Of a stretch of DNA of 19,656 nt, positions 13,336 to 19,656 are shown piece after piece. Positions within the stretch are counted from its first letter, which is position 1; the number at the start of each line of letters is the position of its first letter. The translations under genes were made by a program, and so were the position numbers. The notes under the pieces were generated by a model, which saw only the letters and a list, made by a program, of their open reading frames with translations, ran no database searches and was not told the DNA's origin. Source of the DNA: Planctomycetota bacterium (GTDB taxonomy: Bacteria > Planctomycetota > PUPC01 > JABMSA01 > JAUWKK01); assembly GCA_030614245.1 (NCBI GenBank), contig JAUWKK010000010.1, positions 1 to 19,656 of the forward strand. Reading direction: 5' to 3'.

Positions 13336-15998
13336 TCAATTTCGTTTTTCGCTGTCTGGTAGTCTTCCTGCTCCGGCTGCGGTATCGCATTCGGCTCAGG
13401 GGTATGGACGACGTCCTGAAGCGCGGCAGGAATGGCATTCTATTTCTGCCCAACCATCCCGCTCTGATCGAGCCGATCATCGTTGCGACGTATTTGAACC
13501 GCTGTCTGCCCACGGGGGTGATCGCCGACGAGACGCAGATGGAGCGCCCGGTGATCGGCTGGGCTGCCCGGCGCATCGGCGTGCGGACGATCCCGGACAC
13601 GGTGAAGACCGGCTCCGCCGGCCGCGGCCGGATCCAGACGGCCCTGGACGAGTGCGCCGGGGGCCTCAAGAACGGCGAGAACTGGCTGATGTATCCTGCC
13701 GGACGAGTCTATCGGCAATACCTGGAAGACCTGCGCGGCAACAGCGCCATCGAGACGATCCTTAGGGAGTATCCCGACGTGCGCATCGTGCTGGTCCGGT
13801 CGCGTGGATTGTGGGGCAGCGGGTTCAGTTGGGCGAGCGGGCGCGCGCCGAGCGTGGCAGAAGTGCTCAAGAAAGGCGCGAAGGCGCTGCTGCTCAACGG
13901 CATATTCTTCTCGCCCAGGCGCGAGGTATCGATCGATCTGTGCGAGCCCCACGACCTGCCGCGCGACGCCTCCCGCGAGACGCTGAACAGCTTCGTGCAG
14001 GGCTTCTTCAACGAGGATGCTCCCCACAATACGTATGTGCCGTTCACCATCTGGGAAAAGGGCGGCACAGTCGAGATGCCCGAGCCTGACTGGGGCAGGA
14101 GTGAACGCGATGCGGGAAGCGTCCCAAAGGCGACGCGCGAGATAGTCATTGAATACCTGCGGGAGCTGACCGGGAAAGCGTCGATCGGCGACGATGACAA
14201 GCTGTCGCACGACCTCGGTCTGGACAGCCTCGCCCGTGCCGACCTGCTTGTCTGGCTCGAGAGCGAGTTCGGCTGCGCGGAGGGCAACGCGAATTCGCTC
14301 GAGACCGTGGCCGACGTGCTCATGGCGGCGTGCGGCGAGTCGTTCTCGGCGGGCCCCGTAAAGCTCGAGCCCGTCCCGCCCGCGTGGTTCAACGAGACGC
14401 CGGACAATCGGCCGCTCACTGTGCCGGCGGCCGAGACAATCACCGAGGCGTTTCTCGCCCAGGCCGGGCTGGCCCCCGATCGGGTCATCATCGCCGACCA
14501 GACGAGCGGCGCGAAGACCTATCGCGATCTGGTCACCGCGATAATGGTGCTCAAGCCCGAGATCGAGCGGCTGTCGGGCGATTGCATCGGCATAATGATG
14601 CCCGCGAGCGTTGCGGCGGATATCCTGTATCTGTCCGTCCTGTTCGCCGGGAAGACACCTGTGATGGTCAACTGGACGGCCGGCCCTCGGAACGTGGAGC
14701 ATTCGCTGGGGCTGATCGGTGTCCGGCATATATTGACAGCGAAGGCGCTCGTCGACCGCCTTGAAACGATGGGTGCCAACTTGGGGGCGCTGAATGACCG
14801 ATTCGTTTTCCTGGAGGAAATTGCCGCAGGGATCGGCAGGGTGAGGAAGCTGTCTGCGTGGGCCAGGAGCCGCCTGAGCTGGGCTTCGCTTGACGGTGCG
14901 GAGGTGACCGCTCCCGCCACGGCGGGCAGGCCCGCGGTCATTCTGTTCACCAGCGGATCCGAGGCCGCGCCCAAGGCTGTGCCGCTGACGCATGCAAACA
15001 TCCTGTCGAACGTCCGGGATATCTGGAAGTGCGCGACGAGCTTCGAGAACGATCGGCTGATCGGTTTCCTGCCGCCGTTTCATTCGTTCGGATTGACCTG
15101 CACCGTCATATTGCCGCTTGTTTCGAGCCTGCCGACCGTGTATCACAGCAATCCGATGGATGCCGGCACGCTGGCGCACCTGATTAAAGCCTATCGCGTG
15201 ACGTTCCTGATGGGGACTCCGACATTCCTGGGCGGCATAGTGCGTGCGGCGAGAGGCGGGCAGTTGTCGACTCTTCGGATCGGCGTGACAGGTGCCGAGA
15301 AGTGCCCGGAGCGCGTCTATGATGCACTCGCCGAAAGCTGCCCGCGGATGACAATCCTCGAGGGATACGGCATCACCGAATGCTCGCCGGTCGTTGCTGC
15401 CAACCGCGAGAGCGCCCCAAGGCGTTTCACAATTGGAAAGGTGCTGCCATCGGTCGAATATGCGGTTGTCGATGTCGACAGCCGGGCCTCGGCGGGCAGC
15501 GGCCGGCGCGCCCGGCAGGGCGGCCCAGGCGTGCTGCTAGTTCGGGGGGAGAGCATCTTCGGCGGATACATCAACTATGAGGGCGATTCGCCCTTCGTCG
15601 AGTTCGAAGGCAAGACGTGGTACCGTACAGGCGATATAGTGTGCGAGGACGGCGACGGAGTGCTCACCTTTTCGGGGCGGCTGAAGCGATTCATCAAGCT
15701 CGGCGGCGAGATGATCTCGCTGCCCGCGATCGAGGCCGTCCTTGAACAGGTCTACTCATGGGAAAGCGATGAAGGCCCGGTGATCGCCGTCGAGGCCACC
15801 AGCAACGAGGAGTCTTCTCCGGAAATCGTGCTGATCACCACGAAGGACCTCGACCGTGCGATGGTGAACGGCCGGCTCCGCGAGGCCGGCCTCTCGCCGC
15901 TGCATAACATCCGCCGACTGCTGCGAGTGGACGCAATCCCCGTACTGGGGACGGGTAAGACCGACTACCGGGCGTTGAAGAGAATGTTGGGAGATTGA
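13332..15998 (+). CDS. Three-domain Aas-like enzyme: acyltransferase, acyl carrier protein, acyl-AMP ligase
   Basis: An 888-residue protein. Residues ~1-240 are a PlsC-type lysophospholipid acyltransferase: NHPALIEP (41-48) is the active-site motif, but as HX4E (His42, Glu47) instead of HX4D, and YPAGRVYRQ (121-129) fits the second motif. Residues ~265-335 are an acyl carrier protein domain, with LGLDSLARADL carrying the phosphopantetheine serine, Ser299. Residues ~365-888 are an AMP-forming acyl ligase with P-loop TSGSEAAPKAV (540-550), YGITECSP (679-686), YRTGD (764-768) and GTGKTDYR, whose Lys876 is the catalytic lysine. It would activate a fatty acid, hold it on its own ACP, and transfer it to a lysophospholipid delivered by the LplT-like partner. 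E. coli Aas has the first and last domains but borrows a free ACP. The start overlaps the transporter's stop. Confidence 0.88.
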   Translation: MINFVFRCLVVFLLRLRYRIRLRGMDDVLKRGRNGILFLPNHPALIEPIIVATYLNRCLPTGVIADETQMERPVIGWAARRIGVRTIPDTVKTGSAGRGRIQTALDECAGGLKNGENWLMYPAGRVYRQYLEDLRGNSAIETILREYPDVRIVLVRSRGLWGSGFSWASGRAPSVAEVLKKGAKALLLNGIFFSPRREVSIDLCEPHDLPRDASRETLNSFVQGFFNEDAPHNTYVPFTIWEKGGTVEMPEPDWGRSERDAGSVPKATREIVIEYLRELTGKASIGDDDKLSHDLGLDSLARADLLVWLESEFGCAEGNANSLETVADVLMAACGESFSAGPVKLEPVPPAWFNETPDNRPLTVPAAETITEAFLAQAGLAPDRVIIADQTSGAKTYRDLVTAIMVLKPEIERLSGDCIGIMMPASVAADILYLSVLFAGKTPVMVNWTAGPRNVEHSLGLIGVRHILTAKALVDRLETMGANLGALNDRFVFLEEIAAGIGRVRKLSAWARSRLSWASLDGAEVTAPATAGRPAVILFTSGSEAAPKAVPLTHANILSNVRDIWKCATSFENDRLIGFLPPFHSFGLTCTVILPLVSSLPTVYHSNPMDAGTLAHLIKAYRVTFLMGTPTFLGGIVRAARGGQLSTLRIGVTGAEKCPERVYDALAESCPRMTILEGYGITECSPVVAANRESAPRRFTIGKVLPSVEYAVVDVDSRASAGSGRRARQGGPGVLLVRGESIFGGYINYEGDSPFVEFEGKTWYRTGDIVCEDGDGVLTFSGRLKRFIKLGGEMISLPAIEAVLEQVYSWESDEGPVIAVEATSNEESSPEIVLITTKDLDRAMVNGRLREAGLSPLHNIRRLLRVDAIPVLGTGKTDYRALKRMLGD

Positions 15999-16001
15999 CT
16001 G

Positions 16002-16071
16002 ATTCAGTGAACAGTAATCAGTATCCAGTATTCAGTATTCAGTTGCTAGTGCTCAGTGGCCAGTGTTCACT
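16002..16071. repeat. Heptad CAGT array, forward orientation, ten units
   Basis: Ten consecutive 7-base units, mostly ending CAGT (ATTCAGT, GAACAGT, AATCAGT, ATCCAGT, ATTCAGT twice, TGCTAGT, GCTCAGT, GGCCAGT, GTTCACT). It starts four bases after the acyl-ligase stop codon. The array at 16331-16400 is its inverted counterpart. Confidence 0.85.
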
Positions 16072-16080
16072 GCTGCGGCT

Positions 16081-16313
16081 GCGGAGTTGTTCCTCGCTGC
16101 GAAGCAGCGAAGGCATGTCGCGTGGGGCTTCGGCCCCAGTTGAGGACCGAAACAAAACGAGTGGCCCTAAAGGGGCAACGGAAAGGAACATCTGCCGTGC
16201 CCCTCCAGGGCACAGATATTATACTGTCTGATTCCTGGGGCTGAAGCCCCAGGCTTTATCCCCTGGCCGCTACACGGCCAAGGAATAATGGGGGTATGCG
16301 CCAGATGTTTCCT
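16081..16313. repeat. Cluster of REP-like hairpins between two heptad arrays
   Basis: At least five hairpins follow one another: CGCTGCGAAGCAGCG, TGGGGCTTCGGCCCCA, GTGCCCCTCCAGGGCAC, CCTGGGGCTGAAGCCCCAGG and TGGCCGCTACACGGCCA. The first ~85 bases, including CGAAACAAAACGAG, recur at 19573-19656. No protein-coding frame in the 419-base gap 15999-16417 looks real. The elements resemble REP sequences, which are often spread by RAYT transposases; none is encoded in the window. Confidence 0.7.
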
Positions 16314-16330
16314 TGTTCAGTATTATCATT

Positions 16331-16400
16331 CTTCACTGTTTACTGCTTACTGTTTACTGCTTACTGATCACTGCTTACTGTTTACTGATAACTGATCACT
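16331..16400. repeat. Heptad ACT array, inverted orientation, ten units
   Basis: Ten exact 7-base units, all ending in ACT: CTTCACT, GTTTACT, GCTTACT, GTTTACT, GCTTACT, GATCACT, GCTTACT, GTTTACT, GATAACT, GATCACT. The complement gives the AGT ending of the array at 16002-16071. It ends eight bases before the ribosome binding site of the glycosyltransferase gene. Confidence 0.9.
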
Positions 16401-16417
16401 GAAGAGCGGGAGATGAA

Positions 16418-17578
16418 ATGGCCGGGAAGATTGAACGCGTGATGATTATATCGGCCAAGGTCGGCGCGGGCCACATTCGAGCTTCGCAAGCGCTGGCCGA
16501 GGTTTTTTGCGAGAAGCACCCGGACATCGAGGTGAAAGAGATCGAGGCGCTCGCGTATACCAACGCGGCGTTTCGGAAGACGTTCACCGCCACATACAAC
16601 CGGCTTGCAGTCAGCCTGCCGTCGCTGTGGGGGATCATCTACGGCAGGCTCGAACGGAAAGAGGTGGACGGCAGGATACAGAAGCTCAGCGCACTGTTGA
16701 ACCGCCTGAACACAAGACCGATGCTGCGCGAGGTGGACGAGTTCGATCCCGATCACATCATCTGCACGCATTACTTGCCGGCGGAGGCGCTGGAGAAGCG
16801 CCGCCGCAAAGGCGAGCTGCGCTCCCCGGTCTCGGCTGTGCTCACCGACTACGACATCCACACGATGTGGGTGCAGGACGGCGGCGATCAGTACTACGTC
16901 GCGACCGACGAGATGGCGCACGCTATGATGGCGAAGGGCATCGGCGAGGCAGGCGTGAAAGCTACGGGGATACCGATCGTGCCGGTCTTCTCGCATGAGT
17001 ATCCCGACAGGCGGACGATGCGCGAACGGCTGGGACTTCGCCCCGATCCACCGACGGTGCTCGTCTCAGCGGGCGGGTTCGGGTTCGGCAAGGTCGACGA
17101 GGTGGCTGGCGTGCTCGCCGACGCATTCGAAGACATTCAGCTCCTTGCCGTTGCGGGCAGGGATGAGGAACTTTACAGCGGCTTGCAGGCTGCCGCTGCC
17201 GGACGTGGAGGGAAGGTGGTACCGTTCGGATTTGTGACGAACATGCACGAATTGATGGCGGCGAGCGATTTCGCGGTTGCCAAGTGCGGCGGCCTGACCA
17301 GCAGCGAGTGCCTCGCAATGAAGCTGCCGATGGTGATTGTCAACCCGATCCCGGGCCAGGAAGAGCGGAACTCGGATTACCTGCTCGAAAACGGCGCCGC
17401 ATTGCGGGCGAACTCATCTGCGCATCTCGTCTACAAGGTATCGAAACTGCTGGATGACGGCGCCCGCCTGGAGCGCATGAGGGGCGCGATAGGCCTGATC
17501 GCGAAGCCTCGGGCAGCGTACGACATCGTTGCCGACGTGTGCTCGGCAGGGATGGAACCACAGATAAACACAGATTAA
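16418..17578 (+). CDS. MGDG synthase/UgtP-type glycosyltransferase
   Basis: A 386-residue protein of the GT28-type family that transfers a sugar from UDP-sugar to diacylglycerol. The N-terminal domain opens with SAKVGAGHIRASQAL (12-26); GAGH is the family's glycine-rich histidine motif for the lipid acceptor. The C-terminal nucleotide-sugar domain has VSAGGFGFGK (216-225), FVTNMHELMAASDFAVAKCG (272-291), then GGLTSSE (291-297) and NPIPGQEERN (309-318), as in bacterial diacylglycerol glucosyltransferases and plant MGDG synthases. It probably acts at the cytoplasmic membrane face. Whether it moves glucose or galactose cannot be told. GGGAG lies 5 bases before ATG 16418. The last residues (EPQINTD) and the stop codon come from a dispersed repeat (17557-17639). 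Neighbouring lipid genes on the same strand fit a membrane-lipid role. Confidence 0.88.
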   Translation: MAGKIERVMIISAKVGAGHIRASQALAEVFCEKHPDIEVKEIEALAYTNAAFRKTFTATYNRLAVSLPSLWGIIYGRLERKEVDGRIQKLSALLNRLNTRPMLREVDEFDPDHIICTHYLPAEALEKRRRKGELRSPVSAVLTDYDIHTMWVQDGGDQYYVATDEMAHAMMAKGIGEAGVKATGIPIVPVFSHEYPDRRTMRERLGLRPDPPTVLVSAGGFGFGKVDEVAGVLADAFEDIQLLAVAGRDEELYSGLQAAAAGRGGKVVPFGFVTNMHELMAASDFAVAKCGGLTSSECLAMKLPMVIVNPIPGQEERNSDYLLENGAALRANSSAHLVYKVSKLLDDGARLERMRGAIGLIAKPRAAYDIVADVCSAGMEPQINTD

Positions 17579-17639
17579 CGCAGATTATGCGGCCATTCTC
17601 CCGGGATGTGGCGTCGTCTTATTATCTTGTGTTTATGCC
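17557..17639. repeat. CACAGATTAACGCAGAT element, copy 2, overlapping a gene end
   Basis: The left arm ACCACAGATAAACACAGATT continues ACGCAGAT, with a core GGGATGTGGCGTCGTCTT and a degraded right arm TTATCTTGTGTTTAT. It supplies the last codons and TAA stop of the glycosyltransferase and ends ten bases before the stop of the convergent secreted-protein gene, so it fills the whole convergent gap. Confidence 0.75.
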
Positions 17640-17648
17640 TGCCGATGA

Positions 17649-18095
17649 TCATCTGGCGCTGACGGCGAGGATTGTAGTGGCGTTACCGGCGGGGCACATG
17701 ATGAAGCCCGTGCCGCCGGGGACTACTGACAGTCTGGTGCGCACGAGCAGTCCGTTTCTCTTCCAGAGGTCGGCGCTCAGGCTGATGCGCCGGCCTTCGC
17801 GTGTGGGCGTCGCGCGGAGCGTGAAGCCGTTGGCAAGGTTGATGTTGCTCAACTTGCCGTAGTCTGTGGTGCCCGAGAAGCTGCCGACGAGCATGAATTT
17901 CTGGAAGGGCAGCGAATTCAACTTCTGCTTCAGTGCTGCCGGCAGTCTCTTGTCGAGTTGTTTCGCGCCGGCGCCCTGTGTGGCGCGAATTTGGACGACC
18001 CGTATAGTCACGTCCGCAGCTATGGCCGTTTGCATTAAACAGCACGTGATGGCAACTGCGAGTGCTCCGATTGTCAGGCTACGTAGTGTCGCCAT
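17649..18095 (-). CDS. Small secreted protein of an ECF sigma operon
   Basis: A 148-residue protein begins MATLRSLTIGALAVAI and has a signal peptide ending TAIAAD (cleavage near residue 27). The mature part is about 120 residues and looks beta-rich, with no catalytic or metal motif. Its pattern (KQLDKRLPAALKQKLNSLPF, then FMLVGSF, ending TTILAVSAR) resembles short exported proteins that follow anti-sigma genes in planctomycetes and myxobacteria; I recall this only as a pattern and have no function for it. ATG 18095 is chosen because GGAG lies 9 bases upstream; MM at 18113 would lengthen it by six residues. It overlaps the end of the anti-sigma gene by 17 bases, so translation is likely coupled. 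A role in envelope stress sensing is inferred from context. Confidence 0.75.
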   Translation of the reverse strand: MATLRSLTIGALAVAITCCLMQTAIAADVTIRVVQIRATQGAGAKQLDKRLPAALKQKLNSLPFQKFMLVGSFSGTTDYGKLSNINLANGFTLRATPTREGRRISLSADLWKRNGLLVRTRLSVVPGGTGFIMCPAGNATTILAVSAR

Positions 18096-18582
18096 TGCTT
18101 GTGGCTCCATCATCCGCCGATGCGGGTACCACCCAGATCACAGTTACGTCGGCAGCCGCGGCGTAATAGTGTGCGACGCTCACATCCGGCGCGCCGGCTT
18201 CGAGCGACATCACCTCCCACGCCGGGCCAGCCGGAACGCTGCCGGGCCCCAGGAGTATATACCCCAGCCCGAGGCTAATCAAGAGGAGAGCCGCTACGGC
18301 AAGCGCGCCTCGGCGGGCAGGCCTGCGGAGCCACGACCGTGCCCCAGGCGCCGTTGGCAGCGCCGGCTGGACGTTCCGCCATACTTGCTCCCATTCGACG
18401 TCGGTGACGATCGGCCCGCCGGCCTCCCTGGCAATCTGCTCTATCTGCTCGATATCGGCCAGTTCCGAGCGGCAATCGGCGCAGCTATCGAGGTGACCGA
18501 CGACTTTTTCGCGCAGCTCGTCCGGCAGTTCGTCGTCGAAGTAAGCGCCCAGCAGCGGTTGTATCCTGGAGCAAGCGTTCAT
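18079..18582 (-). CDS. Zinc-finger anti-sigma factor, membrane-bound
   Basis: A 167-residue protein. The cytoplasmic N-terminus carries the zf-HC2 anti-sigma signature: His30, Cys34 and Cys37 in HLDSCADC, within a helical segment like those that clamp ECF sigma factors. A single membrane helix follows (RGALAVAALLLISLGLGYIL, 91-110), then a ~55-residue outer part containing DVTVIWVVPAS. It would hold the sigma factor encoded just upstream inactive until a signal from outside arrives. The start at 18582 has AAAGGAG 7 bases upstream. The gene starts 54 bases after the sigma gene ends and overlaps the secreted-protein gene, making a three-gene operon. Confidence 0.87.
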   Translation of the reverse strand: MNACSRIQPLLGAYFDDELPDELREKVVGHLDSCADCRSELADIEQIEQIAREAGGPIVTDVEWEQVWRNVQPALPTAPGARSWLRRPARRGALAVAALLLISLGLGYILLGPGSVPAGPAWEVMSLEAGAPDVSVAHYYAAAADVTVIWVVPASADDGATSNGDTT

Positions 18583-18636
18583 CGTATCGCTCCTTTCTCA
18601 CGTTATCGTGGCGGGCGCCCATGCGTCCCGCACGCA

Positions 18637-19221
18637 TTATGCCCGGTCGGCATCGAGGAACTTCTTGAGTATCTCTTGCAGGTGCTTGCGAGCGTAGTGG
18701 AGCCGCGACATCACGGTTCCGACGGGAATATCGAGCGTCTCTGCGATTTCGATGTATCGCATTCCTTGCGAGACGTGCAGACTTATGACGGCTCGATGCT
18801 CCGGCGAAAGCTCGCCTATCGCGTTTTGATAGGCCTCCTGGAGTTCATTTCTTGCCGCAGATCGTAGCGGATTCGCATCGGGGCGAAGATCGGGGGCGGC
18901 GATCCCTTCGCCCTCACGCGCTTCGTCATACGTCGGATGCGATGCTTCTCGGCTGCGGCACACGTCTATCGCCCTGTTGACAACAATCCGAAACAGCCAG
19001 TGAACGAACCGCGATTGCCCCTTGAAGCCGCTCAGCGAGCGGAAAACCTTGAGAAAAGCATCCTGGACGACGTCCAGGGCGTCCTCGCGGTTGTGGGTAT
19101 ATCGATAGGCCAGGGCAACGGCGCGGTCGCGGTACTTCTCGAAGAGTGCCTTGAATGCGTCTTCTTCGCCGGCCCGGGCGGCGTTTACCAGGGCCAGATC
19201 CTCGTCAGGACCTTGCGCCAT
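18637..19221 (-). CDS. ECF-type RNA polymerase sigma factor
   Basis: A 194-residue sigma-70 family protein of the extracytoplasmic function type. Region 2 spans ~22-90, with NREDALDVVQDAFLKVF and FVHWLFRIVVNRAIDVCRSR contacting the -10 element and core polymerase. Region 4 spans ~127-185, with ELSPEHRAVISLHV and the helix-turn-helix IAETLDIPVGTVMSRLHYAR reading the -35 element. Region 3 is absent, as expected for ECF factors. ATG 19221 is chosen; a TTG at 19266 would add 15 residues without a better ribosome binding site, and the upstream AGG/GAG is weak. The gene is followed by its anti-sigma factor. The promoter before it looks like that of the housekeeping sigma, so basal expression need not depend on itself. 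Confidence 0.92.
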   Translation of the reverse strand: MAQGPDEDLALVNAARAGEEDAFKALFEKYRDRAVALAYRYTHNREDALDVVQDAFLKVFRSLSGFKGQSRFVHWLFRIVVNRAIDVCRSREASHPTYDEAREGEGIAAPDLRPDANPLRSAARNELQEAYQNAIGELSPEHRAVISLHVSQGMRYIEIAETLDIPVGTVMSRLHYARKHLQEILKKFLDADRA

Positions 19222-19303
19222 CGATAGCTCAACCTTATTGACGGATGCCGCGGCGGGGGTATTCAAACATTTTGGGACATTTTTTTACAATGCCGACCAG
19301 CGG

Positions 19304-19332
19304 ATTGTAAAGGCGCAGCGCCGTGGAGTCAA
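19304..19332 (-). promoter_or_regulatory. Sigma-70-type promoter for the ECF sigma operon
   Basis: Read on the minus strand: TTGACT (19332-19327), 17 bases, then TACAAT (19309-19304). Both boxes differ from the consensus TTGACA/TATAAT at one position each and the spacing is ideal. Transcription would begin near 19297, giving a leader of about 75 bases before ATG 19221. Confidence 0.75.
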
Positions 19333-19406
19333 CGGCACGTCTGGTAGCGCGAGCCGGTTGCGTTGTTCCGATGCGGTTGTCTTTCCCACAGGCAGGCGGG
19401 AGTGGA

Positions 19407-19522
19407 ACCACAGATCAACCCGCCATAGGCGGGCAGGCACCCGCCTGCCTTCGGCAGGGATGAACGCAGATAAGATGGTCTGGATGCCGAGATGCGCCGT
19501 CTTTTCTTTATCTGCGTTCATC
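19407..19522. repeat. CACAGAT element, copy 3, with a second repeat nested in its left arm
   Basis: The left arm begins ACCACAGATCAAC, is broken by ~40 bases rich in CCCGCC/GGCGGG and CCTGCC/GGCAGG hairpins, then resumes ATGAACGCAGAT. The core (GAGATGCGCCGTCTTTTC) and right arm (TTTATCTGCGTTCATCGGG) are intact. It lies upstream of the sigma operon promoter, in a 324-base stretch (19333-19656) with no gene. Confidence 0.65.
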
Positions 19523-19572
19523 GGGTGCTTGCCTCACGGACAGATGCCGCCCCGCGTAAGGCAAGCGTCGCC

Positions 19573-19656
19573 TCCTCGCTGCGAAGCCGCTGAGAGCCGG
19601 GAGGCATATAGGCTGGGGCTTCAGCCCCAGTTGACGAGCGAAACAAAACGAGCCGC
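19573..19656. repeat. REP-like hairpin repeat, second copy, cut by window end
   Basis: It matches the start of the cluster at 16081: CTCGCTGCGAAG, then CTGGGGCTTCAGCCCCAG (a perfect hairpin) and CGAAACAAAACGAG. It continues past the window edge. Confidence 0.7.

Noticed and set aside
13440..15179. Long minus-strand open frame (579 codons) opposite the acyltransferase/ligase
   Set aside because: Low-complexity Arg/Gln/His-rich translation with no domain; the plus strand carries three intact domains.
15995..16231. Small gene after the acyl-ligase (78 codons)
   Set aside because: The translation (SNQYPVFSIQLLVLSGQ) is simply the CAGT heptad read in frame; such frames are a known artefact of this repeat type.
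16081..16313. Insertion sequence or transposon
   Set aside because: No transposase frame and no target-site duplication were seen; hairpin structure fits REP-like sequence better.
16331..16400. CRISPR array
   Set aside because: The units are 7 bases with no unique spacers, and no cas gene is present. It is a simple tandem heptad repeat.

Overview
The window looks like a high-GC chromosome fragment from a planctomycete-like bacterium, possibly Phycisphaerae-related. The basis is two Tat-exported Gfo/Idh/MocA proteins, exported HEAT-repeat proteins (one with an F5/8 type C tail), a DUF5060 glycoside hydrolase, an ECF sigma/anti-sigma/secreted-protein operon, and gaps full of palindromic and heptad repeats. 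No rRNA, tRNA, CRISPR array or complete transposon was seen. The lineage is inferred from gene content only. Layout: 2-574 (+) is the 3' end of a succinate dehydrogenase/fumarate reductase-type flavoprotein. 831-6030 (-) holds a HEAT protein, a Gfo/Idh protein and a second, apparently damaged HEAT-F5/8C protein, transcribed leftwards. 6319-7512 (+) is another Tat-exported Gfo/Idh protein, followed by a putative lipoprotein glycoside hydrolase (to 10023). 10476-11940 (+) encodes a DUF92 membrane protein and a CPBP intramembrane protease. 12067-15998 (+) is a translationally coupled pair: an LplT-like transporter and a three-part acyltransferase-ACP-acyl-AMP ligase. 16418-17578 (+) is an MGDG synthase/UgtP-type glycosyltransferase. 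17649-19221 (-) is an ECF sigma, anti-sigma and small secreted protein operon with a near-consensus promoter at 19304-19332. How the genes work together: the left half reads as exported sugar or polysaccharide handling. The central right part reads as membrane-lipid handling: lysophospholipid flipping, acyl activation and re-acylation, then diacylglycerol glycosylation. The most unusual gene is the acyltransferase/ligase, which carries its own acyl carrier protein domain and an HX4E instead of HX4D acyltransferase motif. The most unusual DNA is the set of dispersed repeats. These rewrite gene ends: the N-terminus of one HEAT protein, the signal peptide of the glycoside hydrolase (which reuses a copied piece of the DUF92 gene), and the stop codon of the glycosyltransferase. 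I do not see a clear defence system or mobile island.
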